Shown: piece by piece, positions 28,737 through 36,032 of the stretch | How positions within the stretch are numbered: position 1 is the first letter of the stretch | How the letters are laid out: the number at the start of each line of letters is the position of its first letter | Assembly: GCA_938084055.1 (NCBI GenBank) | Contig: CALKDK010000052.1 | Coordinates: 1-57,823 of the forward strand | Direction: 5' to 3' | Length of the DNA stretch: 57,823 bases | Origin: an uncultured Luminiphilus sp. | GTDB lineage: Bacteria > Pseudomonadota > Gammaproteobacteria > Pseudomonadales > Halieaceae | Program-made: the position numbers and the translations under genes | Notes under the pieces: model-generated | Seen by the model: the letters and a program-made list of their open reading frames with translations, nothing else | Told to the model about the DNA's origin: nothing | Databases searched by the model: none

Positions 28737-29390
28737 TTGACACTGGCAATCTTTGATCTGGACAACACCCTAATCGCTGGCGACTCGGATCACCGGTGGG
28801 GAGAGTTCGCCTGTGCCGAGGGTTTAGTCGACGCAACCCGACATGCCAGAGCCAACGACGCGTTCCTGCAGGACTACCAGGACGGCTGCCTGGATATCGA
28901 CGCTTACCTTAGGTTCGCGCTCAGCACCATCACCGGCTTGACCCTAGCGGAGGTCGCAGCTCTCCAGAAGCGTTTTGTCAGGGATTGGGTTGAGCCCATG
29001 ATACTCCCCGCCGCTGAAGCCCTTCTGGAGCAACACCGAAAAAATGGCGATACCCTACTGATTATCACCGCCACCAACAGCGTTGTAACCCGTCCCATCG
29101 CAGACAGGCTGGGGGTAAAGCACCTGATTGGTTGTGAAGCAGAACGGCAGAACGGAACCTACACGGGGCAGCCTACGGGCATTCCATCCTTCAGGGAGGG
29201 GAAAATCCAGCGTCTGCAGGCCTGGCTTGGGGAGCACCCCGCTGCAACCGCCGGCGCCTACTTCTACAGCGATAGTCACAACGATCTACCCCTGCTGGAG
29301 TGGGTGGATAATCCGGTGGCCGTAGACCCTGACCCCAGACTGAAAAACATCGCGGGCGACCGTAACTGGCCTGTTATCTCGCTCCGATAG
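28737..29390 (+). CDS. HAD-IB family hydrolase
   Basis: The 217-residue protein opens with the HAD motif I IFDLDNTLIAGDSDH, whose first Asp is the nucleophile. LLIITATNSVVTRPIADRLGV gives motif II and YSDSHNDLPLLEWVDNPVAVDPD gives motif IV, with a Lys in FREGKIQRL as motif III. This fits the HAD-IB subfamily of small-molecule phosphatases (TIGR01490 type); the substrate is unknown. No ATG is available; the TTG at 28737 sits directly before the first strand. The frame continues upstream over rppH but without family similarity. Confidence 0.8.
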   Translation: MTLAIFDLDNTLIAGDSDHRWGEFACAEGLVDATRHARANDAFLQDYQDGCLDIDAYLRFALSTITGLTLAEVAALQKRFVRDWVEPMILPAAEALLEQHRKNGDTLLIITATNSVVTRPIADRLGVKHLIGCEAERQNGTYTGQPTGIPSFREGKIQRLQAWLGEHPAATAGAYFYSDSHNDLPLLEWVDNPVAVDPDPRLKNIAGDRNWPVISLR

Positions 29391-29416
29391 GTATGGGCCG
29401 CAATAATGTTGGGCCG

Positions 29417-29809
29417 TCAATCCTCCTCTGCACAGGCACTGGCATAATCCTCGGCCGACAACATAGCGTCTAATTCCGACATATCCTGAGGCATGAGCCT
29501 GAAAAACCAGCCATCATTGTAAGGGTCGCTATTGACCAGCTCTGGCTCCTCTTCAAGACTTTCGTTGACGGCAATGACTTCCCCGGTAACGGGAGAGTAT
29601 ATATCCGAGGCAGCCTTTACCGACTCGACCACACCCGCCTGGTCACCTCCGGCCAACGTATCGCCAACGCCCGGTACTTCAACATAGACAACATCACCCA
29701 GGGCTTCCTGAGCATGCTCGGTAATGCCAATGGTAATTGACCCGTCCTCTTCGACGCGAGCCCACTCATGACTTTTGGCGTATTTCAGTTCCGGCGGGTG
29801 GTTACTCAT
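29417..29809 (-). CDS. gcvH: Glycine cleavage system H protein
   Basis: A 130-residue lipoyl carrier protein. The lipoylated Lys65 lies in [39 protein letters not shown] opens the domain in the usual way (quoted in part). H protein shuttles the aminomethyl group of glycine between the P, T and L proteins. The T and P genes are not within the window, although in many gammaproteobacteria they lie here beside ubiI. The tail ([13 protein letters not shown]) is more acidic than usual. Confidence 0.95.
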   Translation of the reverse strand: MSNHPPELKYAKSHEWARVEEDGSITIGITEHAQEALGDVVYVEVPGVGDTLAGGDQAGVVESVKAASDIYSPVTGEVIAVNESLEEEPELVNSDPYNDGWFFRLMPQDMSELDAMLSAEDYASACAEED

Positions 29810-29916
29810 GGTGTCGTCTCACTGGTTGTTGGCTTGGAGCCTGATGGGGTGGTGCGCCCGTTGCTTTATAAAAATATCGGGAGAGGCGCGGCCTCGCAAG
29901 ATCTGCAAACAAAAAA

Positions 29917-31116
29917 TCATGCCAGCGCTTCACGGGCCAGCCAATTCTTGATTGGCAGCGCCGCGTCGACCCAGTTCAGGCCCGCGTTGCGGGCAACCCT
30001 GATCGCAGGATTTTGCGAGCCAAAACCACGCTTGAACCCCTCCATTGCAGACATCATCAGTAGATTGTCAGTTTTCCGCCGGCGCTGATAACGGCGCAAT
30101 ACCGCCGTCTGCCCCAGGGGCATGTCATCCTGCCAGACAGCCGTAATCTCCTCAGCCAACACAGCAGCATCCTTGAGGCCGAGGTTGATACCCTGCCCAG
30201 CCAAGGGATGGATGCTGTGTGCAGCATCGCCAATCAAGGCAACACCTTCACGGACATAATCGGTTGCATGACATTGGTTCAGGGGGAAAACTCCACGAGC
30301 TGCCGTCGCCACAACGGTAGGGCAACCGGAGCCGAGGGCTCGGTTCAGGGCGATAATAAAATCGGCATCATCGCAGTCCCGAAGGCCCTCCCAACAACCG
30401 TCATCCAATGACCAGACAATGGAGCAAAACATTGGATCTGAAAGGGGTAACAGGGCGAGTGGGCCCGTATCCAGAAAGACCTGAAAGCAGGTGTGCTGGT
30501 GTGGGGCTGCCAGGCGCACGGTGGTCACGATGGCATGCTGGTTGTAGGACCAGGTCCGGGTTTGCAGTGCAGCGAGGTCACGGGTACGGGATCGGGCACC
30601 GTCAGCACCAACAACCAGGGGCGCAGCCAGCAGGCGACCATCCTGGGTGCGAACAAGCACGCCCTCGCCATGGGAAAAATTCGCGGATTCGATACCGGCG
30701 CCCCAATGCAGCCGAATATCGGACCGTTGCCGTGCGCCGTCGAGCAACGCCCGTATTGTCACCCGGTTCTCCACAATATGGCCAAGCAAGGGCACGCCCA
30801 GTGCGGCAGCGGAAAATGTGATCTCTCCTGTGCCAGCGGCATCCCAAACTGACATTCTGGTGTAGGGCCCCGTTCGCTGGGCCTGCATCGCCCCCCATAC
30901 ACCCAGTTCATCCAGCCAGGTGGTGGATGCGGGTGTCAGCGCGCTGACCCTGGAATCCCACAGCCCAAGTTCCGAACCACCGGGAGGCGGGGAGGGTTCA
31001 GCGGCGGCCTCGATGACGGCCACTTCAATACCCACCCGGGCAAGCGCCAGGGCGAGGGAAAGCCCGGCAATTCCAGCTCCCACAACGATAACGTCCACCT
31101 TTTCAACGCCGCTCAC
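29917..31116 (-). CDS. UbiI/VisC-type FAD-dependent ubiquinone hydroxylase
   Basis: A 399-residue flavoprotein monooxygenase of the UbiH/COQ6 family. GAGIAGLSLALALARVG near the N-terminus binds the FAD ADP moiety. LVVGADGARSRTR is the DG motif and LIGDAAHSIHPLAGQGINLGLKD the GD motif. The family hydroxylates the ring of ubiquinone precursors. Position next to ubiH suggests UbiI (C5 hydroxylase), but other paralogues cannot be excluded. It overlaps ubiH by four bases. Confidence 0.88.
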   Translation of the reverse strand: MSGVEKVDVIVVGAGIAGLSLALALARVGIEVAVIEAAAEPSPPPGGSELGLWDSRVSALTPASTTWLDELGVWGAMQAQRTGPYTRMSVWDAAGTGEITFSAAALGVPLLGHIVENRVTIRALLDGARQRSDIRLHWGAGIESANFSHGEGVLVRTQDGRLLAAPLVVGADGARSRTRDLAALQTRTWSYNQHAIVTTVRLAAPHQHTCFQVFLDTGPLALLPLSDPMFCSIVWSLDDGCWEGLRDCDDADFIIALNRALGSGCPTVVATAARGVFPLNQCHATDYVREGVALIGDAAHSIHPLAGQGINLGLKDAAVLAEEITAVWQDDMPLGQTAVLRRYQRRRKTDNLLMMSAMEGFKRGFGSQNPAIRVARNAGLNWVDAALPIKNWLAREALA

Positions 31117-32324
31117 AGCTGCGCCTGCCCAGGCAGGGTAGCCCTGGTTCGCCCGGCCCCTCGCTGGGCTATCTGGCGACGCAGTGGTAGCAGAAGGTCC
31201 AGAGTGGCCAACGCCGTATCCCGAGGCAGGTCGAGAAGCGGCCCTCTAGACCTGAATAAGGTAGCCAGCAGGTCCGTGGCGCCGGTCGTAAAGCGCTGAT
31301 CGTCAGCGGTTGACCTGTCGTAGCGCTGGAGAACCTCGATAGACCCGGGAGCTGCGCCCTCAGCAGCCGACTCTCGGAGAACCTGGGCCAGTGCATCGGC
31401 ATCCCTTAAAGAAAGATTGAAACCCTGTCCTGCAACGGGGTGCAGCGTGTGGGCCGCATTTCCAGCAATGACGAGACCACCCCGGACCTGCTCCCGCGCC
31501 CTGACACGAACCAAATCCCACCCGGTGCGGCACCCGACAGCGGTAAAGCGCCCAACGCGCCAGCCAACTTCTTGTTGGAGAGCGGTGAGGAAAGCTGCAT
31601 CGTCCAGCGTTTCAAGGGCCTTGGCCCGCTCGGGATGCGCAGACCAAATCAGGTTGTAACGCCGCTGTCCGGGAATATTTTCTGGCAGGGGCAGCAGTGC
31701 TATCGGGCCGTTCGCTGTAAAGCGCTCCCAGGCTATACCCTCCTGTGTGTCTTCACAGCGCACATTGGCGGCGATCGCGCGTTGCTCAACTTCCCGCCGC
31801 TCGGATGTAATGCCCATCTGCCGGGCCAGCTGAGAATCTGCACCATCTGCAACCACTACCAGATCGGCAGCCATTCGCTCACCATTCTGCCTGAGCAGGA
31901 CAGGCTGGGACGCGGCGATCGCAAGGCCCACGACACCTGCCGGTGCCTCAATAACCACACCGCAAGTCTGCGCCAGCTGCATAAGCAGGGCACCCAGATG
32001 ATGGTTTTCGATCACATGACCCAGGGCCTCTTCACCGACATCCCCAGCGTCCATGAGCGCACTGCCGAAACGGCCCTTGCTGGATACATGAATGGAACGA
32101 ATGCTTGCCGCTGCCTCATGTACCTGCGGCCAGATGCCCCATTTTTCTAACAGGCTACAGCTGGCAAGATTCAGGGCCGTGGCCCGGGAATCCAGGGCAG
32201 AGGGCGAGCCCGATGGCAGTGCGCGCGCCTCAAATACGCAAATCTCCGCAGCAGGCAACACATGCTTGATGCCTATGGCGAAGGCGAGCCCCACCATACC
32301 GCCACCAACAATAGCAATGTGCAT
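31113..32324 (-). CDS. ubiH: 2-octaprenyl-6-methoxyphenol hydroxylase-type enzyme UbiH
   Basis: The 403-residue FAD monooxygenase begins MHIAIVGGGMVGLAFAIG, with LVVVADGADSQLARQMGI and VIAGNAAHTLHPVAGQGFNLSLRDADAL as the later flavin motifs (quoted in part). GNAAHTLHPVAGQG with Asn in place of the usual Asp is typical of UbiH. It would hydroxylate C1 of the ubiquinone ring. It sits between pepP (nine bases upstream) and the UbiI-type gene (four-base overlap), the gene order known from gammaproteobacteria. Confidence 0.9.
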   Translation of the reverse strand: MHIAIVGGGMVGLAFAIGIKHVLPAAEICVFEARALPSGSPSALDSRATALNLASCSLLEKWGIWPQVHEAAASIRSIHVSSKGRFGSALMDAGDVGEEALGHVIENHHLGALLMQLAQTCGVVIEAPAGVVGLAIAASQPVLLRQNGERMAADLVVVADGADSQLARQMGITSERREVEQRAIAANVRCEDTQEGIAWERFTANGPIALLPLPENIPGQRRYNLIWSAHPERAKALETLDDAAFLTALQQEVGWRVGRFTAVGCRTGWDLVRVRAREQVRGGLVIAGNAAHTLHPVAGQGFNLSLRDADALAQVLRESAAEGAAPGSIEVLQRYDRSTADDQRFTTGATDLLATLFRSRGPLLDLPRDTALATLDLLLPLRRQIAQRGAGRTRATLPGQAQL

Positions 32325-32333
32325 CCCGTTATC

Positions 32334-33650
32334 TCAGCCTGCAGCCATCAGCTGCTCAATGTCTTCGATCGCTTTGGGCACGCCTGCCGTCAGGACTTCG
32401 CAACCCTCCGGGGTTACTGCCACATCGTCCTCGATGCGCACGCCGATACCCCGCCACTTTTTTGCGACCTTGGTGTTGCCCGGAGCAACATAAATTCCAG
32501 GCTCTATGGTGAGTACCATCCCGGGTTCGAGCTGCCGCCACTTGCCGTCCACCCGATAGTCTCCGACGTCATGAACATCCATTCCCAGCCAATGGCCGGC
32601 ACGATGCATGTAAAAATCACGATAGGCACCCGATTTGATCAGGTCCTTTTCTTTACCCCTGAGCAATCCCAGCTCAATAAGGCCACGCGTTATCACGCGG
32701 ACCGTCGCGTCATGGGGCTGATTCCACGTGTTTCCGGGTCGCACTTTGGCAATGGCCGCCAGCTGAGCCTTGAGGACAAGATCGTAGAGTGCCCGCTGGG
32801 CCTCCGAGAAGCGCCCACTCACTGGAAAAGTCCGCGTGATATCGGCCGCATAACCCTGATATTCGCAGCCCGCATCAATCAACACCAAATCACCTGAGCG
32901 CAGCTTGTCACGGTTTTCCGTGTAGTGAAGCACACAGGCATTGGGGCCAGCACCTACGATGCTGTTGTACGCCGCAGCCCGGGCACCATTCTCTGCAAAT
33001 TCATGGAGGATGGCCCCCTCTAGATGGTACTCAAAGCGGCCCTCCCGACACTCCCTCATGGCACGGCAATGTGCTTCAGCTGATATGGCCCCGGCCCGGC
33101 GCATTACCCGCAGTTCCTGCGCGCTCTTGAAAAGGCGCTGTTCGTGAAGTAGGAATGCGAGGTCCGTAAAATCACCTGGCGGCTTGGCCCCCGTCCTGAT
33201 CTGCCTGCGGATTTGGTTTACCCAGCCCATGACACGTCGATCGAAAGCGTCATTGTGGCCCATGGAATAATAGATATGCTGCTTGCCCTCCAGCAGCCCG
33301 GGCAGGATGTCGTCTATGTCATCCATCGGAAAGGCATCATCCATACCAAAGTCCGAGACAGCCCCCTCGGGACCCGCGCGGTAACCGTTCCACAATTCCA
33401 TTTCAGGGTCTCGATCCCGACAGAACAGCACCACCTGCCCTGCGCGACGCCCGGGAATCAGTACCAGCACACCATCGGGTTCCTCAAAGCCCGTGAGATA
33501 AAGAAAATCACTGTCCTGTCGGAAGGTGTATTCCGTATCCCGGCTTCGCGTGCACTCGCCGGCAGCGGGTATGAGCGCAATACTGTTGGCCTCCATCATG
33601 GCCATCAGGTTTTTCCGCCGTCGGGTGTATTCGCTTTTACTGATTTTCAC
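32334..33650 (-). CDS. pepP: Xaa-Pro aminopeptidase P
   Basis: A 438-residue metallopeptidase that removes an N-terminal residue before proline. The N-terminal creatinase-like domain (YTFRQDSDFLYLTGF) precedes the pita-bread catalytic domain. The dinuclear metal ligands are the two Asp in LIDAGCEYQGYAADITRTFP, the His of HRAGHWLGMDVHD, the Glu of TIEPGIYV and a C-terminal Glu in GVRIEDDVAVT. Length matches the E. coli enzyme. It lies between yecA and ubiH, all on one likely transcript. Confidence 0.95.
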   Translation of the reverse strand: MKISKSEYTRRRKNLMAMMEANSIALIPAAGECTRSRDTEYTFRQDSDFLYLTGFEEPDGVLVLIPGRRAGQVVLFCRDRDPEMELWNGYRAGPEGAVSDFGMDDAFPMDDIDDILPGLLEGKQHIYYSMGHNDAFDRRVMGWVNQIRRQIRTGAKPPGDFTDLAFLLHEQRLFKSAQELRVMRRAGAISAEAHCRAMRECREGRFEYHLEGAILHEFAENGARAAAYNSIVGAGPNACVLHYTENRDKLRSGDLVLIDAGCEYQGYAADITRTFPVSGRFSEAQRALYDLVLKAQLAAIAKVRPGNTWNQPHDATVRVITRGLIELGLLRGKEKDLIKSGAYRDFYMHRAGHWLGMDVHDVGDYRVDGKWRQLEPGMVLTIEPGIYVAPGNTKVAKKWRGIGVRIEDDVAVTPEGCEVLTAGVPKAIEDIEQLMAAG

Positions 33651-33673
33651 GTTCTATCCTTTTGCATGTTCGT

Positions 33674-34219
33674 CTAAACCTGATAGCTCAAGGTATCGGT
33701 CACAATATTGAGTGCGGCAATGCGCAGGTATTCAATCAGGTTTTCCAGTTCCGTATCGCCCTCGTCACTCTCTTCTTCGCTATTGTCAATCTGGGCAATG
33801 GCCGCGAAGTCCTTCAGCGCCTCTGCCGTATTCGGATTGACCGGTTCAGCCCCCGCGTTCGCTGCCGTCACCGCCTGGGTAAATCCGGTCAGGAAGCCCG
33901 CGGCCCATTGGCCCACTGATACGAGCCGTGTCTCGAACAACTCCTCATCATCAGGAAGCAGCGGCGAAAAGGCGAAATCGGCGTCCCGTATGGCGGAGAG
34001 TGTAGCGGCAAGCAGGCGGGCAACGAAGTCCGCAGATTCACCGTGCAGGTCAACCGTCAGGGCTTTCTCCAGCAGCACCAGGGCGGCATCGCGCTCACTT
34101 TCGGTTTCGACTGCGAGACCCGCGGCCAACAAGCCTGCGGCGGCCCCGTGCAGTTCGGACGGATTGAGGGTCAGCCCTGCGCCCAGAAGAACGTCCGCAG
34201 ACTCCTGCCAATCGGGCAT
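33674..34219 (-). CDS. UPF0149/YecA family protein
   Basis: About 181 residues of the UPF0149 family: LNPSELHGAAAGLLAAGL near the N-terminus, WAAGFLTGFTQAV in the middle and an acidic EESDEGDTELENLIEYLRIAALNI near the C-terminus (quoted in part). The function is not established. The frame is open to a TTG at 34318, but the ATG at 34219 places the conserved SELHG motif at the usual distance from the start and has AGGTGA ten bases upstream. It is first of the yecA-pepP-ubiH-ubiI group and diverges from the zapA region. Confidence 0.8.
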   Translation of the reverse strand: MPDWQESADVLLGAGLTLNPSELHGAAAGLLAAGLAVETESERDAALVLLEKALTVDLHGESADFVARLLAATLSAIRDADFAFSPLLPDDEELFETRLVSVGQWAAGFLTGFTQAVTAANAGAEPVNPNTAEALKDFAAIAQIDNSEEESDEGDTELENLIEYLRIAALNIVTDTLSYQV

Positions 34220-34371
34220 TGTTTCGTAGTCACCTAGGGCATCGAGCACCGGGTTTATCTCCTGCTGGGCATTTACCTGAAGCGCCACCCCTACCGTTGC
34301 CGTGGCAGCACTTCTCAATTGATTCTGCGGTGTCAGCGCCAGCGCACTGATATCTATAACTTTTCATGGCA

Positions 34372-34401
34372 TTGACCCGCTGCGGTGGCTGCCCCTATAG
34401 T
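34372..34401 (+). promoter_or_regulatory. Sigma-70-type promoter of the ZapB-like/zapA genes
   Basis: TTGACC (34372-34377) and TATAGT (34396-34401) are separated by 18 bases. The pair sits 23 bases before the ATG of the ZapB-like gene, giving a short leader. Both hexamers match the consensus closely. Confidence 0.75.
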
Positions 34402-34424
34402 GCAGAGCAACATCCTCAAGTGTA

Positions 34425-34640
34425 ATGGCCGTGGCTGAGAAACTCATCCAATCTTTGGAAAAGAAAGTCGCTGATCTCATTGCGCTGAGTAATGAGCTGA
34501 ATCGGGAGAACAGGCAACTCAAGTTGCGCACCGCCGAACTCCAGCGCGAGCGTAAAGACCTGCTGGAACGCCAGCGACAGGCGGGAGATTTTATCACCGG
34601 GTCACTGGAGCGTCTGCGCAAGATAGAGGGTGGCGCATGA
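34425..34640 (+). CDS. ZapB-like coiled-coil protein (TIGR02449 type)
   Basis: A 71-residue protein that is one continuous charged helix: LIQSLEKKVADLIALSNELNRENRQLKLR with clear heptad spacing of Leu and Ile (quoted in part). This is the TIGR02449 family, found before zapA in many gammaproteobacteria and resembling the division protein ZapB. It probably acts at the division ring with ZapA; that is inference from linkage and shape. Its stop overlaps the zapA start as ATGA. Confidence 0.87.
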   Translation: MAVAEKLIQSLEKKVADLIALSNELNRENRQLKLRTAELQRERKDLLERQRQAGDFITGSLERLRKIEGGA

Positions 34641-34954
34641 GCCGGACACCGACGGTTACGGTCGAGATACTGGACAAGGAATACCAAGTAGCCTGCCCCC
34701 CTGATCAGGAAGTTGAACTCCTTTCCGCAGCACAGCACCTCGACCAGCAAATGCGTGATATTCGTGCAGCCGGGAAGGTCATTGGCTTGGAACGGGTCGC
34801 CATCATGGCGGCGCTCAACCTGAGCCACGAAGTGCTGAGCCTGCAGGGCGGGCGAGCACCACGACGCCTTGATGACCACGAAGATCGCCTGAAGGTCCTC
34901 ACCAGTAAACTTGATGAGGCCCTCTACCAGTTAAGACAACTGGAAATCAACTGA
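34637..34954 (+). CDS. zapA: Cell division protein ZapA
   Basis: The 105-residue protein has the ZapA head (VTVEILDKEYQVACPPDQEVELLSAAQHLDQQM, quoted in part) followed by a helical tail ending in LTSKLDEALYQLRQLEIN. ZapA binds and bundles FtsZ filaments in the cytoplasm. Its position directly before 6S RNA and fau is the conserved gammaproteobacterial arrangement. The start overlaps the upstream stop by four bases. Confidence 0.93.
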   Translation: MSRTPTVTVEILDKEYQVACPPDQEVELLSAAQHLDQQMRDIRAAGKVIGLERVAIMAALNLSHEVLSLQGGRAPRRLDDHEDRLKVLTSKLDEALYQLRQLEIN

Positions 34955-34965
34955 CGCATTTCCCT

Positions 34966-34971
34966 TATACT
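34966..34971 (+). promoter_or_regulatory. -10 element of the 6S RNA promoter
   Basis: TATACT lies seven bases before the proposed 5' end of 6S RNA. No good -35 hexamer is seen at the expected distance (TGGAAA at 34941 is the nearest). Confidence 0.6.
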
Positions 34972-34977
34972 CTCCCC

Positions 34978-35156
34978 GCAGCCTGGCGTATGCGCCAGAC
35001 AGTCAGTCCTCGAGCCGATAATGCAACACCCGGGGACCACCGTACGCTGTTGTTGTGCAGGTCCGGCCTGACCGGGAAGCCTGATACAGCGCGGCGGTCA
35101 CCACCTTGAGCCGCAGGGTTCAAGGGCGACACTGTCAGCGGTACGCTGGGTTGCCT
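34978..35156 (+). ncRNA. ssrS: 6S RNA
   Basis: The 180-base gap between zapA and fau is the conserved location of 6S RNA, which binds sigma-70 RNA polymerase by mimicking an open promoter. The ends are complementary: GCAGCCTGGCGTATGCGCC (34978 on) pairs with the segment at 35131-35154 ending GGTACGCTGGGTTGC, and GACAGT at 34999 pairs with ACTGTC at 35131. The middle has the expected interrupted pairing, for example CGAGCCG near 35013 and GAGCCG near 35108. Exact ends are estimated. It is probably cotranscribed into fau. Confidence 0.88.
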
Positions 35157-35173
35157 TGTTACGGGTGCTTGCC

Positions 35174-35728
35174 ATGAGCACAAGCAGTACGAAAGCACGC
35201 TGGCGCCATGACATGCGGAGACGCCGCAGGGAAGGCGCTGCGGGCGCTCAGCCCCCTGCAGTGGAAGCCCTGACCCACTCTGTGGAATGGCGGCAGGCAA
35301 GGGTTATTGCGTCCTACAGTCCAACGGGATCCGAACAACGTCCCACACTGATCGACGCCGCAGCGCGGGCGGCCGGTAAACGCCTCGTCTACCCACGCGT
35401 GGTAACCATGGGCGAAATGGTGTTTAAGGCGCCTGGCGCCGGTGAAGACTTTGTATTCGACGACTGCGGCATTGCAGCACCCAATGAGCAAGCCGAAACC
35501 GTCCACGCCGCCCAAATTGATCTGTTTATCATCCCGTTGCTGGCCTGCGACGACGACGGGGTGCGCCTCGGCTACGGTGGCGGCTATTACGACCGCCAGT
35601 TGGCTTTGTCCGAAGGTTTTAGGTGCGGCCTGGGGTTTCAACTACAGCGGGTAGCGAGCCTGCCCGCAGAATCACACGATATGTGTCTGCAGTCTTTCCT
35701 TTCCGAGTCCGGGCTGGAATATTTCTAA
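35174..35728 (+). CDS. fau: 5-formyltetrahydrofolate cyclo-ligase
   Basis: About 184 residues. The enzyme converts 5-formyl-THF to 5,10-methenyl-THF with ATP, returning the folate to the one-carbon pool. The nucleotide-binding signature GVRLGYGGGYYDRQL is intact, and the basic N-terminus (KARWRHDMRRRRRE) is the expected phosphate-binding start. The frame is open six codons earlier, but MSTSSTKARWR from ATG 35174 is the natural start. It follows 6S RNA as in E. coli. A 7-bp hairpin follows the stop. Confidence 0.93.
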   Translation: MSTSSTKARWRHDMRRRRREGAAGAQPPAVEALTHSVEWRQARVIASYSPTGSEQRPTLIDAAARAAGKRLVYPRVVTMGEMVFKAPGAGEDFVFDDCGIAAPNEQAETVHAAQIDLFIIPLLACDDDGVRLGYGGGYYDRQLALSEGFRCGLGFQLQRVASLPAESHDMCLQSFLSESGLEYF

Positions 35729-35731
35729 CCA

Positions 35732-35748
35732 CACAGCCCTTGGCTGTG
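35732..35748. terminator. Possible bidirectional hairpin between fau and a small ORF
   Basis: CACAGCC, a three-base loop and GGCTGTG form a perfect 7-bp stem four bases after the fau stop and nine bases before the stop of the convergent small ORF. No T run follows in either direction, so its strength as a terminator is uncertain. Confidence 0.45.
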
Positions 35749-35756
35749 GCGTGGCG

Positions 35757-35888
35757 TCAGCGCACAATGATGCCGGCCTGCTGGGGAGCCATTAGGGGCG
35801 CGTTGTCCCCAACCAAGGATCCCGTTGCAGCACCAAGTGCGACAACCACCACCAGAATCCAGAAAATGTCGGGTTTTTTACGCCCCAT
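35757..35888 (-). CDS. Small predicted membrane protein, 43 residues
   Basis: A short ORF starting MGRKKPDIFWILVVVVALGAATGSLVG (quoted in part): a basic N-terminus and then a single hydrophobic helix of about 20 residues, as in small inner-membrane proteins. GGGGG lies about ten bases before the ATG at 35888. A longer version from ATG 35933 (58 residues) has no ribosome site. The ORF ends nine bases before the fau hairpin. No family is recognised. The coding reality needs proteomic or conservation evidence. Confidence 0.5.
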   Translation of the reverse strand: MGRKKPDIFWILVVVVALGAATGSLVGDNAPLMAPQQAGIIVR

Positions 35889-35964
35889 GATGCCGCTTCC
35901 CCCTACCAACACTGCCAGTGACGACAGCATCATTTAGCAATTCGCGTCTTTCGACTTGTCGAAT

Positions 35965-35980
35965 AGTGACAGATGTCACA
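35965..35980. promoter_or_regulatory. CRP/Vfr-like binding site
   Basis: AGTGA-CAGATG-TCACA matches the CRP consensus TGTGA-N6-TCACA with one mismatch, and contains the dyad GTGACA/TGTCAC. It lies about 80 bases upstream of the small membrane-protein ORF and downstream of ilvA, so it would act on the small ORF. Confidence 0.5.
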
Positions 35981-36032
35981 GATTAGAGGCGAGACTGCCC
36001 CCTCGTGCCAGTTTTGTCAATATTTCACAAAA

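Noticed and set aside
29810..29916. Glycine riboswitch before gcvH
   Set aside because: The gap is only about 107 bases and I cannot build the conserved tandem aptamer; nothing supports it.
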